Positions 27,868 to 36,640 of a stretch of 57,082 bases of DNA are shown in pieces. The translations under genes were made by a program, and so were the position numbers. The notes beneath the pieces are model-generated. The model worked only from the letters and a program-made list of their open reading frames with translations, ran no database searches and had not been told where the DNA came from. This DNA is from Lachnospiraceae bacterium (GTDB lineage Bacteria; Bacillota; Clostridia; Lachnospirales; Lachnospiraceae): NCBI GenBank assembly GCA_910575835.1, contig CAJTGB010000031.1, positions 1 to 57,082 of the forward strand, written 5' to 3'. Each line of letters starts with the position of its first letter. The first letter of the stretch is position 1.

Positions 27868-28626
27868 ATGAAAGGAAATAAAAAATGGCTGAATATTGTC
27901 TCTCCTGTCATATTGCTTATTGTAATTCTGGTATGTTGGGAGCTGTATGTTGCGGTAAGCGGTATTGACGCCCGGATCCTGCCTGCTCCCCATGTGATTC
28001 TAAGCAAGCTTGGGGAAAGGTTCATGAGGGATCTTTCGGGGGATTTTCTCTATACGATTCAGGTCATATTGATCGGGTACTGTATCTCCATTCCAAGCGG
28101 GATCCTGCTTGCTGCATTGTGTTCACAGTCGAAGCTGGTGACGAAGGCGATTACGCCTGTGTTGATTCTGATGGTGGTGATTCCGATGCTGACATTGGTG
28201 CCGATCCTTCAGCTGTGGTACGGATATGTTATGAAGGTGCGGATTATTGTGGTGATCTGTCAGGCGGTCCCCATTATATGTCTGAATACTTTGAGGGGCT
28301 TCACAAAGGTTGAGACGGCGAAGCGGGAGTTGTTCCGCTCAATGGGTGCAGGACGGTTTAAGACATTTGTGAAGCTGATTTTCCCGAATGCACTGCCGCA
28401 GGTTTTTGTCGGTTTGAAGCTTGGATGTATATTCTCTACGATAGCTGCGATGAGCGCTGATCTTGCGGCAAGCAACGAAGGGCTGGGGAGCAGGATCTCT
28501 GTCTATTCCGGCATGCTTATGACGGATATGGCATACGGGACCATTATCGTCGTGGCGCTGATTGGTATCGTGTTGTTTATGATCGTGGCATATATAGAGA
28601 AAAAAGTTGTGATATGGATTAAATAG
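27868..28626 (+). CDS. ABC transporter permease, NitT/TauT type (first)
   Basis: A 252-residue membrane protein with about six hydrophobic segments and one MetI-type domain. ATG 27868 is preferred over GTG 27856, because the GTG overlaps the AGGAGGT ribosome site. The EAA loop that docks on the ATPase is ELFRSMGAGRFKTFVKLI near residue 155, with its Gly present. It lies 19 bases after the first ATPase gene. The companion permease at 29457 is different enough that the translocation pore should be a heterodimer. Confidence 0.9.
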   Translation: MKGNKKWLNIVSPVILLIVILVCWELYVAVSGIDARILPAPHVILSKLGERFMRDLSGDFLYTIQVILIGYCISIPSGILLAALCSQSKLVTKAITPVLILMVVIPMLTLVPILQLWYGYVMKVRIIVVICQAVPIICLNTLRGFTKVETAKRELFRSMGAGRFKTFVKLIFPNALPQVFVGLKLGCIFSTIAAMSADLAASNEGLGSRISVYSGMLMTDMAYGTIIVVALIGIVLFMIVAYIEKKVVIWIK

Positions 28627-28641
28627 TGGAAGGGTGAGAGC

Positions 28642-29442
28642 ATGAAGGCTTCAAAGATCAGGACGGAAAACTTGAATAAAGTTTTTCATACCAGGCATCA
28701 GGATATATACGCGGTGAAGGATGCCAATATAGACATAAGAGAAGGAGAATTCGTATCTCTGATCGGACCGAGCGGATGCGGAAAGTCTACGATCATACGC
28801 ATGATAGATGATATTATCAAGCCGACATCGGGCAGTATCTACATAGATGGAAAGGAGATCACTTCTTATAAGAGAATTCCGAAGGAGATCAATCAGAAGA
28901 TGGGATTTATCTTTCAGTTGCCCAATCTGTTTCCGTGGCTGACGGTAAGGGAGAATGTCGGGATCGCATGCAGAATATATAAGATCCGGGATGAGGGAAC
29001 GCAGAGGTATATAGATGAACTGCTCGAGATGGCCGGGCTTACGGAATATCAGAATGCATATCCGGCAGAGATCTCGGGAGGAGTCATGCAGAGAATAGGA
29101 GTGATACGTGCAATGGTCCACAAACCGGAGATATTGCTGATGGATGAGCCGTTCGGCGCGTTGGATGCCATGACGCGGGAGAAGCTGGATATGGAGATAC
29201 TGGATATCTGGAAGAAGTTAGGAACGACGGTGATTTTCATTACCCATAATGTCGAAGAGGCAGTTCTTTTGTCAGACAGGGTCTATGTGATGGGGACGAA
29301 TCCGGGAAGGATCACCAGAGAGATTACTTTGGATCTGGAGAGGCCAAGATCGCTTGATCTGCTCACAGAGCGGAAGTTTCAGGATTACTGTGCGGAATTG
29401 ACAGAATGTATCGGACACGTGGATCTTAGGAAGGTCAAGTAA
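28642..29442 (+). CDS. ABC transporter ATPase, NitT/TauT type (second, catalytic)
   Basis: A 266-residue ATPase. Walker A GPSGCGKST, Walker B LLMDEPFGALD (Glu present) and switch His ITHNVEEA are normal. The signature is altered: ISGGVMQRIGVIRAM (from residue 144) instead of LSGGQxQRxxIARAL. In ABC dimers one site is built from Walker A/B/His of one subunit and the signature of the other. The changed signature here therefore meets the Gln/Asn-changed site of the first ATPase, giving one degenerate and one canonical site. The gene sits between the two permease genes. Confidence 0.9.
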   Translation: MKASKIRTENLNKVFHTRHQDIYAVKDANIDIREGEFVSLIGPSGCGKSTIIRMIDDIIKPTSGSIYIDGKEITSYKRIPKEINQKMGFIFQLPNLFPWLTVRENVGIACRIYKIRDEGTQRYIDELLEMAGLTEYQNAYPAEISGGVMQRIGVIRAMVHKPEILLMDEPFGALDAMTREKLDMEILDIWKKLGTTVIFITHNVEEAVLLSDRVYVMGTNPGRITREITLDLERPRSLDLLTERKFQDYCAELTECIGHVDLRKVK

Positions 29443-29456
29443 AGGGGGAGAATGGA

Positions 29457-30266
29457 ATGAGCCGGATGCTGGATGAGACGAAAGAGAAAAGAATAATTGA
29501 GAGAAGACGAAAGAACCGGATATCTAAGATCTCTTCTGTTGCGATGCCGATATTGGGTATTGTGATGTTGTTCCTTATCTGGGAGCTGTGGGTTATCCTG
29601 GGGGATTTCCCTACCTGGCAGATATCAAGGCCGTCTTTGATCATACGGTCTATGTTGGAAGATTTCGAATTGTATTGGCCGAATATCGTGAGAACGTTCA
29701 CGTCAATATTGAAGGGATGGGTCGCTGCATGTTTGATCGGAGTAGTCATGGGTGCGCTTATGGCGAACTATGCGCTGCTTGGAACAACGCTTACGCCGTA
29801 TATTAATCTGCTGTGTACGCTGCCGGTCATCACGTTGGTGCCGATGATGTATGTGTTTATGGGAATCGGGAGGGATGTCATTATCATAGCGATCATACTG
29901 CAGTCCTTTGCTATTGTGACGATGAATTCCTCGACTGGTTTCATGAATGTCCCGGTAATGCGAATCGAGCTTATGACATCTCTGCGGGCGACGAAGAGAC
30001 AGACTTTTTTTCAGTGCATGTTTCCGTCGGCGATCAATAACGTATTTACCGGAATGAAGTTATCGGCGATATTTGCAACTACGACGTGCGTGGCGGCTGA
30101 GGTCAACGGGAGTACGGTAGGACTCGGGGCTCTCGTGATCGAGGCAAAGACCTACGTCAGGACGGATCAGATGTTTGGTTCTATTCTTTTTATTGCGATC
30201 ATAGGCGTGTTCTTCTACATGCTTTCGGATGCGCTGGAGGCTGTACTTGTCAAATGGAAAGAATAG
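29457..30266 (+). CDS. ABC transporter permease, NitT/TauT type (second)
   Basis: A 269-residue membrane protein with about six hydrophobic segments after a basic N-terminal tail (KEKRIIERRRKNR). The EAA loop reads ELMTSLRATKRQTFFQCMF: the conserved Gly is replaced, unlike in the first permease. The altered docking loop fits the idea that the two half-transporters are specialised. GGGGGAG precedes ATG 29457. It is followed 48 bases later by the binding-protein gene. Confidence 0.9.
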   Translation: MSRMLDETKEKRIIERRRKNRISKISSVAMPILGIVMLFLIWELWVILGDFPTWQISRPSLIIRSMLEDFELYWPNIVRTFTSILKGWVAACLIGVVMGALMANYALLGTTLTPYINLLCTLPVITLVPMMYVFMGIGRDVIIIAIILQSFAIVTMNSSTGFMNVPVMRIELMTSLRATKRQTFFQCMFPSAINNVFTGMKLSAIFATTTCVAAEVNGSTVGLGALVIEAKTYVRTDQMFGSILFIAIIGVFFYMLSDALEAVLVKWKE

Positions 30267-30314
30267 AAAGAACATACATAACAATCAAAAAACAAAGAAA
30301 AGGAGTGAAAGGTT

Positions 30315-31472
30315 ATGAAGAAACGTATGGTGGCGTTATTGACGGCAGTGGCAATGCTCGTGGTTTTGGGAGGTTGTTCCTCATCTTCCCAATCAGAGAA
30401 GGACGGTGCAGGCAAACCAGAAGAAAAGAAGGAAGAAGCAGGAGGCGCGGAGGATACGGGGGAGCTTCAGACGGTGAAGGTTGTTATGCCAAGAGATATC
30501 GAATGTCTGGATGATATGGCGATGTGGATCGGGGATTCGCAGGGGTATTTCGAGGAGCAGGGATTGAAGCTGGAGATGATCTCGGGTTCCAATCCTTCTG
30601 ATATCCAGATGGTATCGACCGGACAGGCAGACCTGGCGTGCCCGTCGCCGAATGTAACGATGGCGCAGATTGAAGCGGGAGTACCTGTCAAGATTGTTTC
30701 GGGATATGACGCGATCAATATCTATGGATTTTCCGCAGTAAACGGTAAGGGGATCGATACATGGGAAGACCTTAAGGGTAAGACGATCGCTCTGGGCGAC
30801 GCTTCCTGGGAATCTATTGCGGCTCCGACACTGATTGCGGCAGGCCTGGATCCGGAAAAAGATGTGGAGTACGTGGTGAACGGTGATTCCCGTTACCAGA
30901 TGGTATCAGAGGGACAGGTGGACGTACTGTTTACATGGATATCGGAGTATGAACAGCTAAAGGGCATGGGCTATGATTTCAACTATCTTGACGGAAGTGA
31001 GATTCTGGAAGTATTCGGTGCATCCTGGGTTGCAGGAACAGATTTCTTTGATGAGAAGGGAGAGACGCTTCAGAAGTTCTTATATGCACTTCAGAAGTCT
31101 ATCTATTTCATGTATCTGAATCCTGAGGCGGCAGCAGATATCACATGTAATCAGTTCCCGGAGATCGAGGTAGAATGGGACGGCGCTCTGGGCTGCGCAA
31201 ACGGACGTGTCGGACAGGCTTTGGGCGTAGAAGGAAGCCTGGAAGAGTATTTTGTTGACGAGGTCGGCGTCGGGTATATGTCGGACGAGGCATGGAACAC
31301 AGTTATTGATAATGCGGTCAAGGCGGGTGTTATCAAGGAGAAGCTTAATGTAGAAGACTGTTATTCAGATGAATTGCTTCCAGAATTGCTAAGTGATGAG
31401 GACAAGGCAGACGCCAAGGCAGACGCAGAGGCTTACCAATGTACGTCCAAGGTGTATGAGTCGGCGCATTAA
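30315..31472 (+). CDS. ABC transporter substrate-binding lipoprotein, NMT1/THI5-like
   Basis: A 385-residue lipoprotein. Signal peptide MKKRMVALLTAVAML leads to a lipobox (VLGGC, Cys near residue 22), then a Ser/Lys/Glu-rich linker. The mature domain has GYFEEQGLKLEMI, VSTGQADLACPSP and GIDTWEDLKGKTIALG, the usual NMT1/SsuA-like layout. Relatives bind thiamine precursors, sulfonates, taurine or nitrate; the operon context argues instead for a sugar-like or nucleoside-like ligand here. AAGGAG precedes the ATG. A long perfect hairpin follows the gene. Confidence 0.88.
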   Translation: MKKRMVALLTAVAMLVVLGGCSSSSQSEKDGAGKPEEKKEEAGGAEDTGELQTVKVVMPRDIECLDDMAMWIGDSQGYFEEQGLKLEMISGSNPSDIQMVSTGQADLACPSPNVTMAQIEAGVPVKIVSGYDAINIYGFSAVNGKGIDTWEDLKGKTIALGDASWESIAAPTLIAAGLDPEKDVEYVVNGDSRYQMVSEGQVDVLFTWISEYEQLKGMGYDFNYLDGSEILEVFGASWVAGTDFFDEKGETLQKFLYALQKSIYFMYLNPEAAADITCNQFPEIEVEWDGALGCANGRVGQALGVEGSLEEYFVDEVGVGYMSDEAWNTVIDNAVKAGVIKEKLNVEDCYSDELLPELLSDEDKADAKADAEAYQCTSKVYESAH

Positions 31473-31498
31473 TGCCGCGGACTGTTGAATGAGAAATG

Positions 31499-31541
31499 CC
31501 CGGGATCCCTGCAGGAGTTCTTCCGGCAGAAGGATCCCGGG
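31499..31541 (+). other. Long intra-operon hairpin after the binding-protein gene
   Basis: CCCGGGATCC (31499-31508) pairs perfectly with GGATCCCGGG (31532-31541), and the arms continue inward with CTGC and GCAG. No U-run follows. It probably stabilises the upstream transporter message or reduces read-through into the enzyme genes. Confidence 0.65.
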
Positions 31542-31571
31542 GAAATATATAACAAGTAAAGGGGATTATGT

Positions 31572-32375
31572 ATGAAGTGGATAAAAGAAGTATTTAAAAC
31601 AGAGAAGCCCATTGTTGCGATGTGCCATCTGCAGGCATTGCCGGGAGATCCGGCGTACGACGCGAAAGGCGGAATGGCAAAAATCGTTGAGATGGCACGG
31701 CAGGATTTCCTGGCGCTGCAGGAAGGCGGAGTGGATGCGGTAATGTTTTCGAACGAATTCAGCCTGCCGTACCTTAAGAAGGTCAAACCGGAGACGACGG
31801 CTGCAATGGCAAGAGTTATCGGAGAATTAAAAGCTGAGATCAGGATTCCGTACGGCGTCAATGTTCTGTGGGATCCGTATGCGTCGCTTGATTTGGCTGC
31901 GGCGGTTAACGCCAAGTTTATCAGGGAGATCATGAGCGGAGTATATGCGAGCGATTTTGGGCTGTGGGATACAGATACCGGTGACATTTACCGGCATAAA
32001 AAGGCATTGGAGCTGGATGATGTAAAGATGCTGTTCAATATTGTCCCGGAGTCTGCAAGGTACTTAGTGGAAAGGCCGATCGAAGAGATCGCGAAGACAA
32101 CTGTATTTAACAATAAACCGGATGTTATCTGCGTATCAGGGACGAATGCGGGAGCGGCTACAGATGTGAATGTACTGAAGAAGGTTAAGGATGCTCTTGC
32201 GGACACGGCGGTATTCGCCAATACCGGATGCAGAGAAGAGACGATCGAAGATATCCTTAAAATTGCCGACGGAGCGGTTGTGGGGACGACATTTAAGAAG
32301 GACGGCAGATTCGAAAACCAGGTCGATCAGGAGAGAGTCCTGCGGTTTATGGAACGGGTCGAGAGATCAAGATAA
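31572..32375 (+). CDS. BtpA/SgcQ family protein
   Basis: A 267-residue soluble protein of the BtpA family (COG0434), a TIM-barrel group that includes SgcQ of enterobacteria and the cyanobacterial photosystem I factor BtpA. Family signs are PIVAMCHLQALPGDPAYD at the N-terminus, GVDAVMFSNEFSLPY, PYGVNVLWDPYASLDLA and near the C-terminus GTTFKKDGRFENQVD. A catalytic role in sugar or nucleoside breakdown is suspected for the SgcQ branch but not established. It starts about 100 bases after the binding protein and is followed 10 bases later by the M42 enzyme, the same partnership seen in sgc clusters. Confidence 0.85.
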   Translation: MKWIKEVFKTEKPIVAMCHLQALPGDPAYDAKGGMAKIVEMARQDFLALQEGGVDAVMFSNEFSLPYLKKVKPETTAAMARVIGELKAEIRIPYGVNVLWDPYASLDLAAAVNAKFIREIMSGVYASDFGLWDTDTGDIYRHKKALELDDVKMLFNIVPESARYLVERPIEEIAKTTVFNNKPDVICVSGTNAGAATDVNVLKKVKDALADTAVFANTGCREETIEDILKIADGAVVGTTFKKDGRFENQVDQERVLRFMERVERSR

Positions 32376-32385
32376 GGAGAATGCC

Positions 32386-33477
32386 ATGATAGATGTAAAA
32401 GAAGTTTTGATGGAGTTCATGCGTACACCGGCGCCGGCAGGCTATGAAAAAGAGATGTCCTATAAGATGAAAGGATATTTTGAGAGGTTCTGTGATGAGG
32501 TGTTCATTGATAATGTAGGAAATTGTATCGGGAAAATAGACGGAACAGATCCGAAGGCCCCGAAGATCATGTTCATTGGCCATATGGATTCGGTCGGACT
32601 TGTTATCAGGCATATTGATGAGGATGGATTTGCCGGGGTCAGCCGTTTGGGCGGAACGGAAGAGAAGGTTCTTGCCGGGTCAAAATTCCTTGTAAGAAGC
32701 GAGGACGGGCAGTGGTATCCTGCTTTGATTGGCCCCAAGGCGCATCATGTGACGCCGCCGGAAGAGAAGTATGTGGTAGAGAATGTTAATCAGGTCTATC
32801 TTGATCTGGGAGCAGGATCGAAGAAGGAATTAGAAGAAAAGGGAATACATATCGGCTGCCCGGTGGTTTATAAGCCGGAAGCGACAGAACTGATGGATGA
32901 CAAAGTAACAGGTACGTCTGTGGATAACCGGGGAGCGTGCGCTGTCTTAGTGAAGATGGCGGAATTGCTGCATCAAAACAGGCCCGTCTCCAGTGTCTAT
33001 CTGGTCGGAACCGTATGGGAAGAATTCAATTTAAGAGGCGCGATCCTGGCGGCAAGGCATATTGCTCCTGATATCTGTATATCCCTTGATGTTGCACTGG
33101 CAGGTGATACGCCGAATCTGAAGGGTGTCTTTGATGTGGAACTGGGGAAGGGGCCCTGTACGGAACTGCTTACGTTCCACGGAAGGGGAACGCTGAATGG
33201 GGTTCTGCCCTGTGAAGGGCTGTTTCGGCTCGCGAAGGAGGTCTCCGGGGATATGGGGATATCGCTGCAAAGAACGGTTGCCTATGGTATGCTGATGGAT
33301 TCCTCTTATGTGCAGTTAGAGGGAAAGGGCGTGGCGACTCTGGATATGGGATTCCCGGCAAGATATACACATACGCCGGCGGAGGTATGCTGTGTACGGG
33401 ATATTGAACAGTTGGCCGGCTTATGCAGCGGGATGGCCCAAAGAGTGAATGCGGATATGGAATTAAAACGCTTTTAA
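32386..33477 (+). CDS. M42 family metallohydrolase (SgcX-like)
   Basis: A 363-residue M42-fold enzyme. AAGGAG precedes ATG 32386. Expected metal and catalytic residues are present: FIGHMDSVGLV (His, Asp), GTSVDNRGACAVL (bridging Asp), GTVWEEFNLRGA (catalytic Glu pair), SLDVALAGDTP (Asp) and RYTHTPAEV (His). Most M42 enzymes are aminopeptidases or cellulase-like proteins. The SgcX branch sits beside SgcQ in sugar-type clusters, so the true substrate may not be a peptide. This neighbour pair makes a shared pathway step likely. Confidence 0.87.
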   Translation: MIDVKEVLMEFMRTPAPAGYEKEMSYKMKGYFERFCDEVFIDNVGNCIGKIDGTDPKAPKIMFIGHMDSVGLVIRHIDEDGFAGVSRLGGTEEKVLAGSKFLVRSEDGQWYPALIGPKAHHVTPPEEKYVVENVNQVYLDLGAGSKKELEEKGIHIGCPVVYKPEATELMDDKVTGTSVDNRGACAVLVKMAELLHQNRPVSSVYLVGTVWEEFNLRGAILAARHIAPDICISLDVALAGDTPNLKGVFDVELGKGPCTELLTFHGRGTLNGVLPCEGLFRLAKEVSGDMGISLQRTVAYGMLMDSSYVQLEGKGVATLDMGFPARYTHTPAEVCCVRDIEQLAGLCSGMAQRVNADMELKRF

Positions 33478-33511
33478 GTTGAAAAGGCCTATTGCGTGAG
33501 GTATAATGATT

Positions 33512-35026
33512 ATGAAAACAAGGTATTTTATGGGGATAGATATAGGGACATATGAGAGCAAGGGGGCTGTCATAGACGAACGGGGTAAGGTCATTACGAC
33601 TTACTCCTGTCCGCATGTTATGGAGACGCCGAAGCCGGGATATGCTGAACATGATGCCGAGGCAACCTGGTGGAAGGATTTTTGTGAGATCAGCAGGAAG
33701 CTGATTGAGGATTCGGGTATAGAGCCGGAGGAGATCGAGGCGGTTGGATGCAGTACGATCGCTCCCTGCTGTCTGCCGGTGGATGAGAAGCTGCGCCCTC
33801 TGAGGAAAGCGATCCTGTACGGAGTGGACGTCCGGGTCGGAGAAGAGATCGAATATCTGGAGAATACTTTTGGAAAGGAAGAGCTGTTCCAAAAGTGCGG
33901 AACGCCGATCACGTCTCAGTCAGCCGGTGCGAAATTACTCTGGATAAAGAACCATGAACCGGATATCTATGCGAAGACATATAAATTTATTACAGGAAGT
34001 ACCTACTTAACAGCGAAACTGACCGGTGAATTTGTGATAGACCGTTATACGGCAGCATGCTGGACGCCGATGTACAACATCGGGAAGCAGGATTGGGAAG
34101 AAGACCTGTCGCTGTTTTGCCGCCGGGATCAGTTGGCGGAATGCAGATGGTCGGATGAAGTGATCGGAACCGTAACGCCTGCTGCGGCTGCCGAGACCGG
34201 GCTTAGTGTTCATACGAAGGTGATTACGGGAACGGCTGACGCGTCTGCGGAAGCTTTCAGCGTGGGCGTAATGAAACCGGGCGATATGATGGTTATGTAT
34301 GGTTCTTCCATATTTATTATTCATGTGGTGGAAAATTTTACCAATGACAGAAGATTATGGGCGGGGCCTTATCTGTTCCCGGGCACATATTCTATGGCGG
34401 CGGGAATGTCAACTTCGGGGACGCTTACCAGATGGTATAAAGAGCAGTTCGCAAGAGACGTGGCGGCAGAGGCAGAAGAGCGCGGGCAGAATGCTTATGA
34501 GGAGTTGGCGAAGAGAGCAGAGGATATTCCGGCAGGATCAAAGGGAGTGATCGTTCTGCCCTATTTCTCAGGAGAACGGACTCCGATCAATGATGTGAAG
34601 GCAAAGGGAGTGATATTCGGCCTGAATGTCCTTCATACAAGGGAACATATTTACCAGGCATGCCTGGAAGGGATCGGATACGGAATAGCGCAGCATTTTG
34701 ATGTGTTTGAAGAGCGGAAGATAGAGACAAAGAAGGTAATGGCAGTAGGCGGCGGCACGAAAAATGAGAAATGGATCCAGATCGTATCGGATATCTGCGG
34801 CAGAGAACAGAAGGAAGCAGAAGAAACGATCGGGGCGGCATACGGAGACGCGCTGCTTGCCGCACTGAGCGTGAAGGTTTTTCGGACTCCCGATGAAGTG
34901 AATGAGATTATCAAGATACGAAAAGCTGTGAAACCAGATATGGAAAATCATGAATTATACCGTCCGTTAAAGGAGAAATACACGGATCTGTATCTGGCGA
35001 CGAGAGAGATTATGCACCGGGACTGA
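33512..35026 (+). CDS. FGGY family carbohydrate kinase
   Basis: A 504-residue kinase of the xylulokinase/gluconokinase/ribulokinase fold. ATG 33512 is preferred over 33506 because GTGAGGT lies nine bases before it. N-terminal phosphate loop is FMGIDIGTYESKGAVID. FGGY-type signs follow: PGYAEHDAEATWW, STIAPCCLPVD, the catalytic-Asp region VITGTADASAEAFSVG near residue 245, and MAVGGGTKNEKWIQIVSDI near the C-terminus. It should phosphorylate the imported compound or its hydrolysis product. The sugar is not deducible from the sequence. Confidence 0.88.
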   Translation: MKTRYFMGIDIGTYESKGAVIDERGKVITTYSCPHVMETPKPGYAEHDAEATWWKDFCEISRKLIEDSGIEPEEIEAVGCSTIAPCCLPVDEKLRPLRKAILYGVDVRVGEEIEYLENTFGKEELFQKCGTPITSQSAGAKLLWIKNHEPDIYAKTYKFITGSTYLTAKLTGEFVIDRYTAACWTPMYNIGKQDWEEDLSLFCRRDQLAECRWSDEVIGTVTPAAAAETGLSVHTKVITGTADASAEAFSVGVMKPGDMMVMYGSSIFIIHVVENFTNDRRLWAGPYLFPGTYSMAAGMSTSGTLTRWYKEQFARDVAAEAEERGQNAYEELAKRAEDIPAGSKGVIVLPYFSGERTPINDVKAKGVIFGLNVLHTREHIYQACLEGIGYGIAQHFDVFEERKIETKKVMAVGGGTKNEKWIQIVSDICGREQKEAEETIGAAYGDALLAALSVKVFRTPDEVNEIIKIRKAVKPDMENHELYRPLKEKYTDLYLATREIMHRD

Positions 35027-35059
35027 TACGGTAATATAGTTGATGAGAGGGATTGGCTT

Positions 35060-35830
35060 ATGATCAGAAATGAGAGACTGGAATGTATTGAGCGGTATGT
35101 GATGGAGCACAAATACGCTTCCACAGAAGAATTAATGAAAGCGCTGAATGTATCTAAAGCGACTGTGCGCAGAGATCTGTCATTATTGTCTGACAGCGAC
35201 AATCTGAAGATCGTCCGCGGCGGAGTTATGCAGCGCAATACGGAAAGTACGAAATATGAGCCGTCCTATGATGAGAAGATTATGATAAATGAAGACGAGA
35301 AAAGACGGATTGCAAAGCGGGCGAGCGAGCTGATCTCGGAAGGTACAACGATCGTGCTGGACTCCGGCACAACGATCCTGCATCTGACCGAAGAGATGAA
35401 TCGATTTAAACAGCTTGTCGTTGCGACGTGTGATGTCCGAAATGCTGTCTCGCTGGCAAAATGCGACGACCTGGATGTTATGATGATCGGCGGGGGAATG
35501 ATCAGGGGCGGATTTTTTACGGTGATCGGCAGTATGGTGGAGAAGATGATCAGGGATTTGAATTTCAATCAGGCATTCATATCCTGTGATGCGGTGAATA
35601 TAAAAAACGGCGTCATGATCACGAATTTTGATGAGGTTCAGATTAAGCAGTCTATGATCGCGTCATCCCATGAAGTGATTCTTCTTGTAGATCACGGCAA
35701 GATCGAGTCGGTATCCTTCGGTTCATTTGCAAGCCTTGACCAGATCGACAAGATCATTACAGGGGTAGAACTGCCGGATGAAACATACAACAAATTCATA
35801 AGCCTGGGGATCGATATAGAGCGCGTATAA
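35060..35830 (+). CDS. DeoR/GlpR-type transcriptional repressor
   Basis: A 256-residue regulator. The N-terminal helix-turn-helix is RLECIERYVMEHKYASTEEL then LNVSKATVRRDLSLL, the DeoR signature. The C-terminal effector domain has IVLDSGTTILHLTEEM near residue 100, which binds a phosphorylated sugar in this family. It closes the operon and probably controls it, sensing the product of the adjacent FGGY kinase. The AAAAAGTGCAA repeats at 26881-26923 are a candidate binding site. SgcR of the enterobacterial sgc cluster is also of this family. Confidence 0.92.
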   Translation: MIRNERLECIERYVMEHKYASTEELMKALNVSKATVRRDLSLLSDSDNLKIVRGGVMQRNTESTKYEPSYDEKIMINEDEKRRIAKRASELISEGTTIVLDSGTTILHLTEEMNRFKQLVVATCDVRNAVSLAKCDDLDVMMIGGGMIRGGFFTVIGSMVEKMIRDLNFNQAFISCDAVNIKNGVMITNFDEVQIKQSMIASSHEVILLVDHGKIESVSFGSFASLDQIDKIITGVELPDETYNKFISLGIDIERV

Positions 35831-35835
35831 ACATC

Positions 35836-35864
35836 TTTCAATTGAATCCAAATAAGTGTATAAT
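35836..35864 (+). promoter_or_regulatory. Promoter for the exonuclease gene
   Basis: TTTCAA and TATAAT are separated by 17 bases, 51 bases before the start at 35915. Confidence 0.6.
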
Positions 35865-35914
35865 AGCTTTTGAAGCACATAAGAAGCTAAGTGTACCTTA
35901 AAGGAGAAGAGAAG

Positions 35915-36592
35915 ATGCTTGGAGAAAAACGAGGAAGAAAGCTTGATAAATATATGCCGGATTACGTGGTCTTCGACCTGGAGACGACCGGGACGAATTC
36001 TAACAGCGACGCAGTCATAGAGATCTCGGCGGTCAAGGTGAAGAAGGGCAGGGTCGAGGATGAATTCTCGACTCTGGTCAACCCCGAATGCCCGATTCCG
36101 TTCTATGCGTCGCAGGTCAATAACATCTACGACAGCATGGTGAAGGATGCGCCGGTGTTCAAGGATGCGCTGGCGAAGTTCAATGAATTCATCGGCGGCA
36201 TGGTCCTGGTGGGACATAACATACACACGTTTGATATGAAGTTTATCTGGCGGGACGCAGAAAATTATTGGGGGAAGACGATCGCGAATGACTACATAGA
36301 TACGCTGACGCTTGCCAGGCAGTGTCTTTGGCAGCTGTCCCATTATAAGCTGGTGGATCTGGCGTCCCATTATCACATATCAGCAGACGGGGCGCACCGT
36401 GCGCTTGCGGACTGCCGTATGAATCAGAAGGTGTTCGAGATGCTGGGGAAGGAGCTGGAATCTCCGGCGGTGAAGGCGAATACGAGGACTTGTCCGAAGT
36501 GCGGGCAGTTCCTTAAGAAGCGCAGCGGGAAGTTCGGTGAGTTCTGGGGCTGCAGCGGGTATCCGGCATGCAGATACACAGAGAATATTTGA
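35915..36592 (+). CDS. DnaQ-type 3'-5' exonuclease with C-terminal topoisomerase-type zinc finger
   Basis: A 225-residue protein. AAGGAG lies before ATG 35915. The DEDDh exonuclease domain shows VVFDLETTGTNSNSD (Exo I), VLVGHNIHTFDMKFI (Exo II) and AHRALADCRMNQKVF (Exo III with His). After residue 195 a zinc finger follows, CPKCGQFLKKRS then FWGCSGYPACRY, four Cys in the arrangement found at the C-terminus of topoisomerase I. It probably grips single-stranded DNA. Relatives act in repair or as polymerase III epsilon-like proofreaders. Confidence 0.9.
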   Translation: MLGEKRGRKLDKYMPDYVVFDLETTGTNSNSDAVIEISAVKVKKGRVEDEFSTLVNPECPIPFYASQVNNIYDSMVKDAPVFKDALAKFNEFIGGMVLVGHNIHTFDMKFIWRDAENYWGKTIANDYIDTLTLARQCLWQLSHYKLVDLASHYHISADGAHRALADCRMNQKVFEMLGKELESPAVKANTRTCPKCGQFLKKRSGKFGEFWGCSGYPACRYTENI

Positions 36593-36596
36593 AATA

Positions 36597-36640
36597 AGCA
36601 GAGGATTCGGTACGTTACGGTACTAATCCTCTGCTTTTAT
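36597..36640. terminator. Terminator shared by convergent genes
   Basis: AGCAGAGGATT (36597-36607) pairs perfectly with AATCCTCTGCT (36625-36635), followed by TTTAT on the plus strand. It also overlaps the last codons of the minus-strand flavodoxin gene. Confidence 0.8.
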
